Source: CAYLRY01 sp964386535 (GTDB lineage Bacteria > Chloroflexota > Dehalococcoidia > Dehalococcoidales > UBA3254). From it: DNA of 64,000 nt. Made by a program: the position numbers and the translations under genes. A model generated the notes under the pieces. It did no database searches. It was not told the origin of the DNA and saw nothing but the letters and a program-made list of their open reading frames with translations. The stretch covers positions 1 through 64,000 of the forward strand of contig CAYLRY010000007.1 of assembly GCA_964386535.1 (NCBI GenBank). Reading direction: 5' to 3'. Shown here one piece after another: positions 34,883 through 43,301 of this stretch. Position 1 is the first letter of the stretch. Each line of letters opens with the position of its first letter.

Positions 34883-35836
34883 TCACTTTATAGGGCGGGT
34901 CAAATCGCCAATCATATCTCTTACTAATTTAACCGCCTCAGGATGTCTCATGACTACAATATCGCCGCCTGCCAGGAGCAGGCACAGCGCAGACATAGCT
35001 TCCAGCAGAATACCTCGTTTTTTCATATCTCCCAGATTCGGATCCTCCTGCTCTGAGACCTTAACTTCTTTGGTCTTCCATGTTTCTTTAGCGATATTGC
35101 AAATGATGGGGTACTGCAACTTATCATCGCTTTGAGTTAGAGCCGCGGCCCGGATTCTCTCCATGACTGAATAGCAATATTCGATACCGTAGCCTATGCT
35201 GCTCACGGTGGGATCCATAATTAAGCAACTGTCTGGTAGTCCCAGGTTGCCCAGTAAAATATTCAATTGTTTGGCCAGATTGATATCAATGGGTGTAGAG
35301 GCGACTACTGTATGGTGGTAACCTATGGCGGCCGCACCGATTTTCTTATGATCGCCTTCTTCTACGGGGCCTAATATCAAATTTTTCCCCTGGCAAACTT
35401 CAGTTACCTTCCTCAGCACTTCGGTGTCTTTGTCCAGGTTGGCAGTACCCCAAACTATCAGGGGAACATATACGGCATCAGCGACCCTTTTAGCTATAGC
35501 GGCTGCTTCATCAGCGCCGCGGTTCAGGCCGTTGGGGTCAGTACTGGTCATCTGAAGGCAAATCATATCAGCCTGATAGTCCTGTACACATTTAACGGCC
35601 CACTTTACTGGATCGTCCAGTACATCCCTAAAAGGGTCAATAGCAGCTTCCGGCCATTCCTGGGGGGGCGCATCATACACTTCCATGGCGATTTTGGGCA
35701 AATTGGGTAAATTCCCTTCAAAAAGATGAAAGGGATAACTGCTCTCGCCTCCTACAGTAATGCGATGACCATCCGGACCTAAGTTTATTTCTTTTATTCT
35801 GCCGTTATAAATGGTCCTGGGAATCTGAAGCGTCAT
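34883..35836 (-). CDS. acsD: Corrinoid iron-sulfur protein small subunit
   Basis: A 317-residue TIM-barrel subunit that pairs with AcsC and caps the corrinoid. Recognised by VGGESSYPFHLFEGNLPN (about residue 28), DMICLQMTSTDPNG (about 88), VPLIVWGTANLDKDTEVL, and ICNIAKETWKTKEVK (about 245), all conserved in CODH/ACS delta subunits. AAGGAAGG precedes the ATG. An 89-base gap with a hairpin separates it from the small upstream ORF. Confidence 0.94.
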   Translation of the reverse strand: MTLQIPRTIYNGRIKEINLGPDGHRITVGGESSYPFHLFEGNLPNLPKIAMEVYDAPPQEWPEAAIDPFRDVLDDPVKWAVKCVQDYQADMICLQMTSTDPNGLNRGADEAAAIAKRVADAVYVPLIVWGTANLDKDTEVLRKVTEVCQGKNLILGPVEEGDHKKIGAAAIGYHHTVVASTPIDINLAKQLNILLGNLGLPDSCLIMDPTVSSIGYGIEYCYSVMERIRAAALTQSDDKLQYPIICNIAKETWKTKEVKVSEQEDPNLGDMKKRGILLEAMSALCLLLAGGDIVVMRHPEAVKLVRDMIGDLTRPIK

Positions 35837-35873
35837 ACTTACCTTCCTTGCATTTATTCTCCAAATTACGTTT

Positions 35874-35909
35874 CAGCAGTCAGCTAAGGTTTTCTTAAGC
35901 TGGCTGCTG
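35874..35909. other. Intercistronic hairpin upstream of acsD
   Basis: A stem of about 15 bp with one mismatch and one bulge (CAGCAGTCAGCTAAG with CTTAAGCTGGCTGCTG) lies between the small ORF and acsD. No U run follows on the minus strand. Such an element could be an RNA processing or stability site that sets different levels for the folate and the CODH/ACS halves of the operon. Confidence 0.5.
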
Positions 35910-35925
35910 ATCAAGTCGATTTGCT

Positions 35926-36144
35926 TTACGCAGGTTTTTTTCTTTTTTCGCTGCCAAACCATTCCTGGCTGTAAAAATATCTTTCACCGGTTTCCAGGTA
36001 TTTAAGTTTTTCAGTTCTGGAAGCCAGCTTTTGCCTCCATTTGCCCATTTCTTCTCCGGCGGGTTTTCCTTTTTCAAAGGTATCTCCCAGGACTTCAACT
36101 TCCTGACGTCCTGGAGCTGTCTTCTTTATAATTTCATTTCCCAC
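35926..36144 (-). CDS. Small uncharacterised protein between folD and acsD
   Basis: A possible 72-residue, very hydrophilic protein, Lys/Glu-rich with no Cys, beginning MGNEIIKKTAPGRQEVEV and containing TGERYFYSQEWFGSE near the end. The start is a GTG with GAGG 7 bases upstream, 13 bases after folD, so it fits the tight operon spacing. A different-frame ORF (35895-36098) overlaps it but has no upstream signal and poorer composition. I do not recognise a family. It could be a real small partner of the CODH/ACS proteins or a chance frame. Confidence 0.55.
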   Translation of the reverse strand: MGNEIIKKTAPGRQEVEVLGDTFEKGKPAGEEMGKWRQKLASRTEKLKYLETGERYFYSQEWFGSEKRKKPA

Positions 36145-36157
36145 TATTGAACCTCGT

Positions 36158-37045
36158 TTATGATAGTCCTTTGCTTATATTAGCAGCTTTAAGGGTATTT
36201 AACATCAACATAGTGATAGTCATGGGCCCCACTCCACCCGGCACAGGGGTAATGGCGCTGGCCTTCTCTTTAACAGCCTCGTAGTCCACATCACCTACCA
36301 GGATCCGGCTGCCTTTAGCAGTACGTCCGATCTCGTTAGTCCCCACATCAATAACCACCGCTCCTTCCTTGACCATGTCTGCGGTAATAGCTTTGGGCCT
36401 GCCGGCGGCCACGATAAGTATATCAGCCCGGCGCGTATGAAATGCTATATCTCTGGTGGCGGTATGGCAAATAGTCACAGTGGCATTGGCGCCCTTAGCT
36501 TTTTGCAGCATAATATTAGCCACTGGCTTGCCTACAATGTTACTGCGCCCTACGATTACTACCTCAGCGCCGTCTGTCCTGACCCCTGATCTCAAAATCA
36601 ATTGTTGAATACCATGGGGAGTACAGGGTATGAAGTCCGGCTCGCCGATCATTAGTTTGCCTAGGTTCACAGGATGGAACCCGTCAACATCCTTACGGGG
36701 ATCAATGGCATACAGCACCTTCGTTTCATTTATATGCTTGGGTAAAGGCACCTGTACCAGGATGCCGTGTATACTGGGATCACGGTTCAGTTTATCTACC
36801 AGGGCTAATAGCTCCTGTTCAGAGGTAGTTCCGGGTATATCCATCCTCTGAGAAAAAATACCCAATTCGTTGCAAGTTTTTTCTTTTTGACCTACGTAAA
36901 CTTTAGAAGCCGGATCATCACCTACCAGGATGGTAGCCAGACCGGGGATCAGGTTATATTTAGATTTGAGATCAGCTATCTCTATTTTTATTTCTTCACG
37001 AATCTGCCTGGCGATTTCAGTTCCACTGATGATTTGTGCTGCCAT
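36158..37045 (-). CDS. folD: Bifunctional methylene-THF dehydrogenase/cyclohydrolase
   Basis: A 295-residue FolD that converts formyl-THF via methenyl-THF to methylene-THF. The active-site Lys is in KVYVGQKEKTC (about residue 56), with VQVPLPKHIN (about 98), KDVDGFHPVNLGKL (about 118), the NAD(P) motif VVIVGRSNIVGKPVA (about 166) and the C-terminal TPVPGGVGPMT. Together with Fhs and MetF it forms the methyl branch. AAGGGG precedes the ATG. It lies between cooC1 and the small ORF. Confidence 0.96.
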   Translation of the reverse strand: MAAQIISGTEIARQIREEIKIEIADLKSKYNLIPGLATILVGDDPASKVYVGQKEKTCNELGIFSQRMDIPGTTSEQELLALVDKLNRDPSIHGILVQVPLPKHINETKVLYAIDPRKDVDGFHPVNLGKLMIGEPDFIPCTPHGIQQLILRSGVRTDGAEVVIVGRSNIVGKPVANIMLQKAKGANATVTICHTATRDIAFHTRRADILIVAAGRPKAITADMVKEGAVVIDVGTNEIGRTAKGSRILVGDVDYEAVKEKASAITPVPGGVGPMTITMLMLNTLKAANISKGLS

Positions 37046-37062
37046 AATTTTTCACCCCTTAA

Positions 37063-37830
37063 TCATTTATTATTTTGAGCCAGTACAACTGACATTAATT
37101 GATCAACCGCCAGAACTGCATGGTTGTAGTCCGGCAGTTCCAGCAAAGGTTTAAATTGGAGGTCGAAGGCGTTTATTTGTTCATCCAGAGGAATAAAGGC
37201 ATTTACCTGCAACCCAAGCTTTTCCAGTTCCCTGGTAATCTCAGGGTCAATCTGCTCTGGTGTCATATTAATCACCATGATCTGGTGTTTAATTCTCAAA
37301 TTCAGTTCATTGACCAGGTCCCTGATACGGGCGATAGTACGTACTCCCTTTATAGAGTGGTTGGATACGATCAATAATACGTCAATATCTTGAGTTGTCC
37401 CCCGGCTGAGGTGCTCCATACCTGCTTCATTATCCATTACTATGTATTTATAGTTGCTGGAAAGACGGTCTATGAACTTCCTGAGAATGAGGTTGGGGTA
37501 ACAATAGCAGTCCCGGCCTTCGCCCCGTCCCATGACCAGCAGGTCCAGTCCCGGGCTTTCTACCAGGAGATTGTTTAATTGAAACTCGATAAAGCTTTCT
37601 TTGGTCATTCCAGCCGGTATATTGATTTTGGCTTTCTGAAAAGCTTCCAGCATGGAACCGACAGTTTCTTCAACCGTTAACCCCAGACTTTCTCCCAGGT
37701 TGGCATTAGGGTCAGCGTCCACAGCCAGCACCGGTGTCAGAAGGTTCTTTTTCAGGTAACGGATAATCAAGCTGGAGATGGAGGTTTTGCCGCTGCCTCC
37801 CTTGCCTGCTATGGCAATAGTAAATCCCAT
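37063..37830 (-). CDS. cooC: CooC-type ATPase for CODH nickel insertion, copy 1
   Basis: A 255-residue MinD/SIMIBI-type ATPase. The deviant Walker A is AGKGGSGKTSISSL (about residue 9). DCYCYPN (about residue 111) matches the Cys-x-Cys nickel-binding motif of CooC, and VMDNEAGMEHLSRG (about 133) is the Walker B region. CooC dimers deliver nickel to CODH in an ATP-dependent way. It begins 1 base after acsV ends, so the pair is probably translationally coupled. A second cooC is at 41652-42428. Confidence 0.9.
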   Translation of the reverse strand: MGFTIAIAGKGGSGKTSISSLIIRYLKKNLLTPVLAVDADPNANLGESLGLTVEETVGSMLEAFQKAKINIPAGMTKESFIEFQLNNLLVESPGLDLLVMGRGEGRDCYCYPNLILRKFIDRLSSNYKYIVMDNEAGMEHLSRGTTQDIDVLLIVSNHSIKGVRTIARIRDLVNELNLRIKHQIMVINMTPEQIDPEITRELEKLGLQVNAFIPLDEQINAFDLQFKPLLELPDYNHAVLAVDQLMSVVLAQNNK

Positions 37831-37831
37831 T

Positions 37832-39802
37832 TTAATCTCTCCGGAGTTTATTCGTTTCGAAACACTCTTTTATTCTGGCGGAAATGGTAGGGAAGTTGCT
37901 TTCCTCAGTATGAGGTAAAAATAAAGCTGCGGTATAATTCTGAGAAAAATCCAGGTTTTCGCTGAGTTCAATATTGGTCATCATGCGTCCAACTTTTACA
38001 GAATCATTTAAAAAGTCAGTACAGAAAGCAGCCAGTCTGGCTCCGGATAAAGAACTATTACCAATGAAAACAAAACGGTCACGGGGTAAATCAGGCAGCA
38101 AGCCAATAGTAATAGCTTTTTCAATGTCCAGAGCGCTGCCGAAATTTCCGGCTAAAATCACCTGTTCAAAATCTCGGCAGGTATAATTTACGCTCCGGCT
38201 CAACGTGTGGCAGCCGGCATACAGGGCGGCTTTGGAGCGGATTAAATTGTCAATATCAGCTTCGGAGATGGTAATATCCTGGCCGAACTGGGTTTCTGAA
38301 CTCCAGGCCACCACAAATTCATAGCCATCCTGGCCATGACGTATTCTGGGAGAATCCAGACTGGAGTCTAATTTGCCATTTTGTTCAATAACACAGGCTT
38401 CAAGTAAAGCAGCCAGTATGGATATTAAACCAGAGCCGCAAATTCCACGTGGTTTAACATTGCCGATGGTATGAAAGGTTGGTTCGAGAGTAGCCCGGTT
38501 AAGGCTGAAATCCTGAATGGCCCCAGTAATGGCCACCATTCCATATTTGATGCCTCCACCTTCAAAAGCCGGTCCAGCAGAGCAGGAGGCAGAGACCATC
38601 CAGTCGGCATTCCCAATAACGATCTCCCCGTTAGTTCCGATGTCCATGAAAAAAGTTAGCTTATGGGTTTGATGCATGCCGGCGGCAATCACCCCAGAAA
38701 CGATATCTCCACCAATATAGCTGGAAACAGCCGGAAAGGCGTAAAGATAAGCATAATCTGCCAGGTTAAGTCCCAGTGATGACGCTTTTACCAACGGCAA
38801 AGCATTGGCGGCCGGGGTATAAGGGGAGATCCTAATGTATTTGGGATTCAAACCGAAGAGGATTTGAGTCATGGTTGGATTCCCGGCTGCTGTGATAAAA
38901 ACGATATCGCTCCGTTCTACTTTACTTTGCGAAACTAATTCGTCTATAACCTGATTAATCGTATTAGCGATAGCTTGCTGGAGGGTTTTCAAACCTGCTA
39001 TCCCGGGTTTTTGAATAAAAGCAATACGAGCGATAATATCCGTTCCATAATTGATTTGTTTATTAAAAACAATGCTGTCAGCCAGCACTACGCCGTGATT
39101 GACATCCAGCAACTGACCACAAACGGTGGTGGTTCCGATGTCAATGGCCAGGGCATAAAGACGGCTGCGGGTATCCCCTGACTCAACATTAACAATTCTG
39201 GCACGAGCCTCCCGGATATCAGGAATAGCCGGCCGTGTCAGAGTTGTAACCGTAACGTTCCAGTGGTCTTCCCTTAACACCTCGGGCAATTTGCGGATGA
39301 TTTCTAAATCAATGGGTAAATCATTAATGCCGCATTTATCTTTCAATCCCCTGATTATGCGGGAAGTATCGCTGATATTATCTGTTAAGGTAGGCGGTGG
39401 TAATTGTAAAAAGTGCTTTGCCAGGGGTGGGTTGATATGCCATCCAACAGCCAGAACTCCCGAGGTCTCTACCCTCTCTCTGATTTTTATTGATTTATCC
39501 AGCTTGGACTTCAGGGGAATAAAGACCGTCACATCAGTCAGCACTTTACTTTGACAGGCCAAACGAAGGCCCTTTAGATATTCTACTTCGGAAAGGGCCT
39601 CGGTTTTAATGCTTTCAACTTCGCCTTTTTCTATTTTAACTTTGCAGGTGCCACATATGCCGGTACCACCGCAGGAGGCCGCCAGGTGAACACCTCCTGC
39701 GATAGCAGCATCCAGTAAAAGGGTACCCCGCTTAACCAAAACTTCAATATTGTCTGGGAGAAACAGTATTTTACAGTTATCACCCGGTAAAACCATGGTC
39801 AT
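37832..39802 (-). CDS. acsV: Reductive activator of the corrinoid protein (RACo/AcsV)
   Basis: A 656-residue protein with an N-terminal 2Fe-2S ferredoxin domain (CGGTGICGTCKV, later ACQSK; residues about 38-85) and a large ASKHA ATPase domain (ALAIDIGTTTVCGQLLDV about 215; FFMDIGTNGEIVIG about 390; GGGIKYGM; PRGICGSGLISILAALLE). RACo uses ATP and low-potential electrons to re-reduce inactive Co(II) in AcsCD. GGAG is 7 bases before the ATG. It lies in the middle of the cluster, right after fhs. Confidence 0.93.
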   Translation of the reverse strand: MTMVLPGDNCKILFLPDNIEVLVKRGTLLLDAAIAGGVHLAASCGGTGICGTCKVKIEKGEVESIKTEALSEVEYLKGLRLACQSKVLTDVTVFIPLKSKLDKSIKIRERVETSGVLAVGWHINPPLAKHFLQLPPPTLTDNISDTSRIIRGLKDKCGINDLPIDLEIIRKLPEVLREDHWNVTVTTLTRPAIPDIREARARIVNVESGDTRSRLYALAIDIGTTTVCGQLLDVNHGVVLADSIVFNKQINYGTDIIARIAFIQKPGIAGLKTLQQAIANTINQVIDELVSQSKVERSDIVFITAAGNPTMTQILFGLNPKYIRISPYTPAANALPLVKASSLGLNLADYAYLYAFPAVSSYIGGDIVSGVIAAGMHQTHKLTFFMDIGTNGEIVIGNADWMVSASCSAGPAFEGGGIKYGMVAITGAIQDFSLNRATLEPTFHTIGNVKPRGICGSGLISILAALLEACVIEQNGKLDSSLDSPRIRHGQDGYEFVVAWSSETQFGQDITISEADIDNLIRSKAALYAGCHTLSRSVNYTCRDFEQVILAGNFGSALDIEKAITIGLLPDLPRDRFVFIGNSSLSGARLAAFCTDFLNDSVKVGRMMTNIELSENLDFSQNYTAALFLPHTEESNFPTISARIKECFETNKLRRD

Positions 39803-39818
39803 TCAGCGCTCCGGAAGA

Positions 39819-41591
39819 CTAATCTACTTCATGCAAACCTGTCACTTTGCCCGTTTTAACATCTACGTCAATCTTTCTGAAGGCAGGACTGGAAGAAGTA
39901 CCGGGCATCAGGCTGATAGTACCAGCCATAGGACAGAGGAATTTAGCTCCGGAATAAATCAGGACGTCATTAATTGGTAAAGTCCATCCCTTGGGGACGC
40001 CTTTTAAATTGGGTTCATGAGACAGGGATAGATGGGTTTTAACCATCATAGTAGCATATTCATCATATTTTGGATCGGCTTCAAAAACCCTGGCTTTACT
40101 GGCAGCCTCTGGGCTCCAGGTAACCCCATCCGCCCCGTAGACTACTTTGGCAATCTTTTCTACTCGATCTCGCAGCTTCATTTCCATGGGATAAAGAAAC
40201 TGAAAATTATTATCTTCCTTGCAGGCATCCAGAACAGCATCCGTTAATTCCAATGCGCCGTCACCGCCCAGGGCCCAGTGATTAGACTCGGCTGCACGCG
40301 CTCCGGCAGCCTCAGCAGCTTTTTTAACCATGGCAATTTCAGCATCAGTATCAGTAAAGAACCGGTTAATGCAGACCACAGGGTTGATGCCTGAAGCGCG
40401 GATGGTCCTGATGTGGTGGAGCATATTATCCAGACCTTTTTCCAGATTATTCAGGTTTTCTTTCGTATATGCTTCCGGCAAAGGCATGCCTGGAGAAACC
40501 TTAGGACCGCCGCCGTGCATTTTTAAAGCCCTGACTGTGGTAGTAAGGACAGAAACATTTGGTTTGAGACCACTATAGCGGCATTTCACATTCCAAAATT
40601 TTTCAAAACCTATATCAGCAGCAAAACCGCTTTCAGTCACATGATAATCGAACATTTTTAAACCCATACGGTCAGCTATAATAGACGATTGTCCCACAGC
40701 GATATTGGCAAAAGGTCCCGCATGAACCATACAAGGCTGGTATTCCACAGTACTGCAAAGCGTGGGATTGATAGTATTTCGCATAAAGGCTGACATAGCG
40801 CCGGCTACTTCCAGATCATTAGCTGTAACTGGTTTACCTTTTTTATCATAGGCGACGGTGATTTCTCCGATTCTTTTACGCAGGTCAGCCAGATCGTTAA
40901 CAATAGCCAGAATAGCCATCAATTCTGAACTGACAGCGATGGCGAACCTGGACTGCATCAAGTAGCCATCCATACGGCCGCCTATACCGATGATGATGTT
41001 GCGCAGGCTTTGAGCACAGAAGTCAATCACCCAACCCATCTCAACCCTGTTGGGATCTATTTCTAAACGGCGCATATGACTGAGTCTCTCGAGTTGCTCA
41101 TCGTTATAGTTGCGTTCATGCTGCATCCTGGAAGTAAGGGCTACCATAGCCAGGTTATGGGCGTTCATTATGTCGTTAATGTCCCCGGTTAGTCCCATTG
41201 AAAACTCAGTCATCGGAATTAAAAGTGCGTTGCCGCCTCCTGCGGCAGAACCTTTGATGTTCATGGTGGGACCACCGGAAGGTTGCCGCAGGCAGCCGCC
41301 TACGTTTTTATGGCGTTTCCCAAGACCTTCCATCAGTCCCAGAGAGGTGGTACTTTTTCCTTCCCCGAAAGGCGTGGGAGTAATAGCAGTTACTTCAATG
41401 TATTTTCCATCCGGTTTATTTTTTAAGCGCTCCATTATCTTTAGAAAATCCAATTTGGCAATTCTACCGTAGGGCAACAATTCATCTTTTTCCAGATTAA
41501 GCTTTTCTCGCCACTCATCCGGGCCCGGCATATTCGCTTCTGCGAATTCAGCTATTTGCCATTCCTTATATTTTGTTGCATCGTACGCCAT
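39819..41591 (-). CDS. fhs: Formate-THF ligase (formyl-THF synthetase)
   Basis: A 590-residue ATP-dependent enzyme that makes 10-formyl-THF, the first folate step of the Wood-Ljungdahl pathway. The P-loop is TPFGEGKST (canonical TPAGEGKTT), near residue 75. Other conserved parts are QPSGGPTMNIKGSAAGGG, LTGDINDI, HAGPFANIAVGQSS, ESGFAADIGFEKF, and the C-terminal GTISLMPGTSSSPAFRKIDVD in part. It is about 30 residues longer than typical enzymes, with an N-terminal extension. It follows cooC2 by 60 bases. Confidence 0.95.
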   Translation of the reverse strand: MAYDATKYKEWQIAEFAEANMPGPDEWREKLNLEKDELLPYGRIAKLDFLKIMERLKNKPDGKYIEVTAITPTPFGEGKSTTSLGLMEGLGKRHKNVGGCLRQPSGGPTMNIKGSAAGGGNALLIPMTEFSMGLTGDINDIMNAHNLAMVALTSRMQHERNYNDEQLERLSHMRRLEIDPNRVEMGWVIDFCAQSLRNIIIGIGGRMDGYLMQSRFAIAVSSELMAILAIVNDLADLRKRIGEITVAYDKKGKPVTANDLEVAGAMSAFMRNTINPTLCSTVEYQPCMVHAGPFANIAVGQSSIIADRMGLKMFDYHVTESGFAADIGFEKFWNVKCRYSGLKPNVSVLTTTVRALKMHGGGPKVSPGMPLPEAYTKENLNNLEKGLDNMLHHIRTIRASGINPVVCINRFFTDTDAEIAMVKKAAEAAGARAAESNHWALGGDGALELTDAVLDACKEDNNFQFLYPMEMKLRDRVEKIAKVVYGADGVTWSPEAASKARVFEADPKYDEYATMMVKTHLSLSHEPNLKGVPKGWTLPINDVLIYSGAKFLCPMAGTISLMPGTSSSPAFRKIDVDVKTGKVTGLHEVD

Positions 41592-41651
41592 AGGTCTCCT
41601 TACTTCTAACTTCTTCCTTTTTTATTTTATACCTTTTATGAAATACTCAAG

Positions 41652-42428
41652 TCAGTGATTTGAGGCTAAGCCAAGAAGTTTGCGGTAGATTTCCTCTACT
41701 TCATGGATTACTGGCTGACTGGCATTAATTGACATATCATTAGAAATATCTGCGTCTATGATAGCAGCATCATAAGGGATAAAACCCAGGAACTCAAAAC
41801 CTGCCAGGTTAGATACTATGAATTCACGGTCGGCAGAGTTACGAATTTTGTTACCTACAATGGCTAAATGGGTCAAACCAATATCCTGTGCCATTTTTTT
41901 TATTCTGAGAGCAGTATCCAGGCTTTTTCGTCCAGGCTCAACCACAATAATAAGGTAATCCACAGATCTGGCGGTAGCCCGGCTGAGATGCTCAATACCG
42001 GCTGCCATATCCAGGATAACTACTTCGTTCCTTACTACCAGCAGGTTGGCCATTAAAGACTGAAGTAGGGTATTTTCCGGACAATAACACCCACTGCCTC
42101 CCCTTTTTACTCTACCCATTACCATTAAGCGAATGCCGTTCATTCGATGTGCGTACTTTTCCGGAATATCGTCTACCTTAGGATTCAGTTTATATAATGA
42201 ACCCCTTTGGCCGGGTCTGGCTCCTGTTCGTTCTTCCACCAGTTCCTTCATTTCAGAAATGGGAATAATATGCTCTGCATCAGTAAAACCAAGAACTGAC
42301 GCCAGGTTGGTATCAGGATCAGCATCAATAGCCAGTATGCTAAAATGGTTCCTGGCAAACTCTTTTATCAGAAGAGCTGCAAGAAGAGTTTTCCCGACTC
42401 CCCCCTTGCCACTGATTGCTATTTTCAT
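41652..42428 (-). CDS. CooC-type ATPase, copy 2, first gene of the Wood-Ljungdahl operon
   Basis: A 258-residue SIMIBI ATPase: SGKGGVGKTLLAAL (about residue 6), GCYCPENTLL (about residue 120) with a Cys-x-Cys nickel-binding motif, and ILDMAAGIEHLSRA. It is clearly related to copy 1 but divergent in sequence. One copy may serve CooS and the other acetyl-CoA synthase (AcsF-like, nickel insertion into the A cluster); the sequence alone does not tell which. GCAGGAG is 8 bases before the ATG. It is the first gene after the divergent control region. Confidence 0.88.
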   Translation of the reverse strand: MKIAISGKGGVGKTLLAALLIKEFARNHFSILAIDADPDTNLASVLGFTDAEHIIPISEMKELVEERTGARPGQRGSLYKLNPKVDDIPEKYAHRMNGIRLMVMGRVKRGGSGCYCPENTLLQSLMANLLVVRNEVVILDMAAGIEHLSRATARSVDYLIIVVEPGRKSLDTALRIKKMAQDIGLTHLAIVGNKIRNSADREFIVSNLAGFEFLGFIPYDAAIIDADISNDMSINASQPVIHEVEEIYRKLLGLASNH

Positions 42429-42608
42429 GTATGCTGCTCCTGCTGAGAATGACGTTTTTGCTTATTGCTTATTTATCATAAACCTTGCTTTTGCTAGACA
42501 CTTTTAGGAAGCTCCTGACATAATGAAATATTTTTTCAATAATAAATAGCCTCTTGAAGGGTTTAAGTTAAAAGTGTTATAAGTCTGGGCTTGTCAGGTT
42601 ATCGTATG

Positions 42609-42626
42609 AATTTCCCGGGGGAAATT
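42609..42626. promoter_or_regulatory. Perfect 8-2-8 palindrome in the leader of the Wood-Ljungdahl operon
   Basis: AATTTCCC-GG-GGGAAATT is a perfect inverted repeat. It lies 33 bases downstream of the putative -10 box at 42659-42664 and 180 bases upstream of the cooC2 start. The loop is too short for a good RNA hairpin, so a protein operator is more likely. Confidence 0.5.
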
Positions 42627-42658
42627 TGGCTATTTATCTCCATGAAAAAACTTTCCAC

Positions 42659-42688
42659 ATTATAAGCATAAAATTTACCATAATACAA
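42659..42688 (-). promoter_or_regulatory. Putative promoter of the Wood-Ljungdahl operon
   Basis: On the minus strand TATAAT (42659-42664) is preceded by TTGTAT (42683-42688) at 18 bases; a second -35-like box TTGACT overlaps at 42688-42693. It would give a leader of about 220 bases before cooC2. Confidence 0.5.
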
Positions 42689-42780
42689 GTCAATCCCTTA
42701 AATGATAATCTTAATAGACTTGATTTTTTATTCATTGCAGTTTGTTCTGGTGTCTGCTATTATTAATTTTCGAAGGCCAA

Positions 42781-42813
42781 TACCTAGAATATCTAGGTAG
42801 CCCGTTATATAAT
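42781..42813 (+). promoter_or_regulatory. PadR promoter with embedded palindromic operator
   Basis: TACCTAGA-ATA-TCTAGGTA (42781-42799) is a perfect 8-3-8 inverted repeat, and a TATAAT box follows at 42808-42813. The repeat covers the -35/spacer region, a typical place for an autorepressor site. It is about 90 bases before the PadR gene. Confidence 0.55.
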
Positions 42814-42888
42814 AAAAATTGAACCCTGTTCATCCAACGGAATAAAAAATATTTTGGGTGGGGTTGGAGTATTTTTGAGGAGAATTGG

Positions 42889-43227
42889 ATGTCAACCAAG
42901 CATGAACTGATTGCCAATAATATAGATTCGCTGCTGCTAAGCCTTCTAAGTGAACAACCATTATATGGTTACCGTATACTTAAGGAGTTGGAGGGACGTA
43001 GTCAGGGGTATTTTAAGTTCAAGGAAGGTACTCTTTATCCTGCTTTGCACAGATTAGAAAAGAGCGGCCTGATAGAAGGCAAGTGGCAGGCTTTACCAAG
43101 CGGACAGCAAAGGAAGTACTATCATATAACTGAAAAAGGATTTGCTACCCTGGTTGATAAAAAGAGCAGTTGGATGGATTTTCTTACTGCTATGAACCTG
43201 ATATTCCAGATAGAGCAAAGTTCATAA
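42889..43227 (+). CDS. PadR family transcriptional regulator
   Basis: A 112-residue winged-helix protein. LLSLLSEQPLYGYRILKELEG, in part, is the PadR N-terminal signature; FKEGTLYPALHRLEKSGLIEG contains the recognition helix and wing. It lacks the long C-terminal helical domain, so it belongs to the short PadR-s2 group. It usually represses the membrane protein gene next to it. GAGG precedes the ATG. A palindromic operator lies in its own promoter. Confidence 0.9.
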   Translation: MSTKHELIANNIDSLLLSLLSEQPLYGYRILKELEGRSQGYFKFKEGTLYPALHRLEKSGLIEGKWQALPSGQQRKYYHITEKGFATLVDKKSSWMDFLTAMNLIFQIEQSS

Positions 43228-43301
43228 GGAAGCTATCCATCATCCAACCAACCGTAGGTATTGAATTCTAAATTCATTTGAACAAATCGTAGAGGCAGTA
43301 A

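Noticed and set aside
35895..36098. Alternative 67-codon frame between folD and acsD
   Set aside because: It overlaps the better-supported 72-codon frame, has no upstream ribosome-binding signal and runs through the hairpin.
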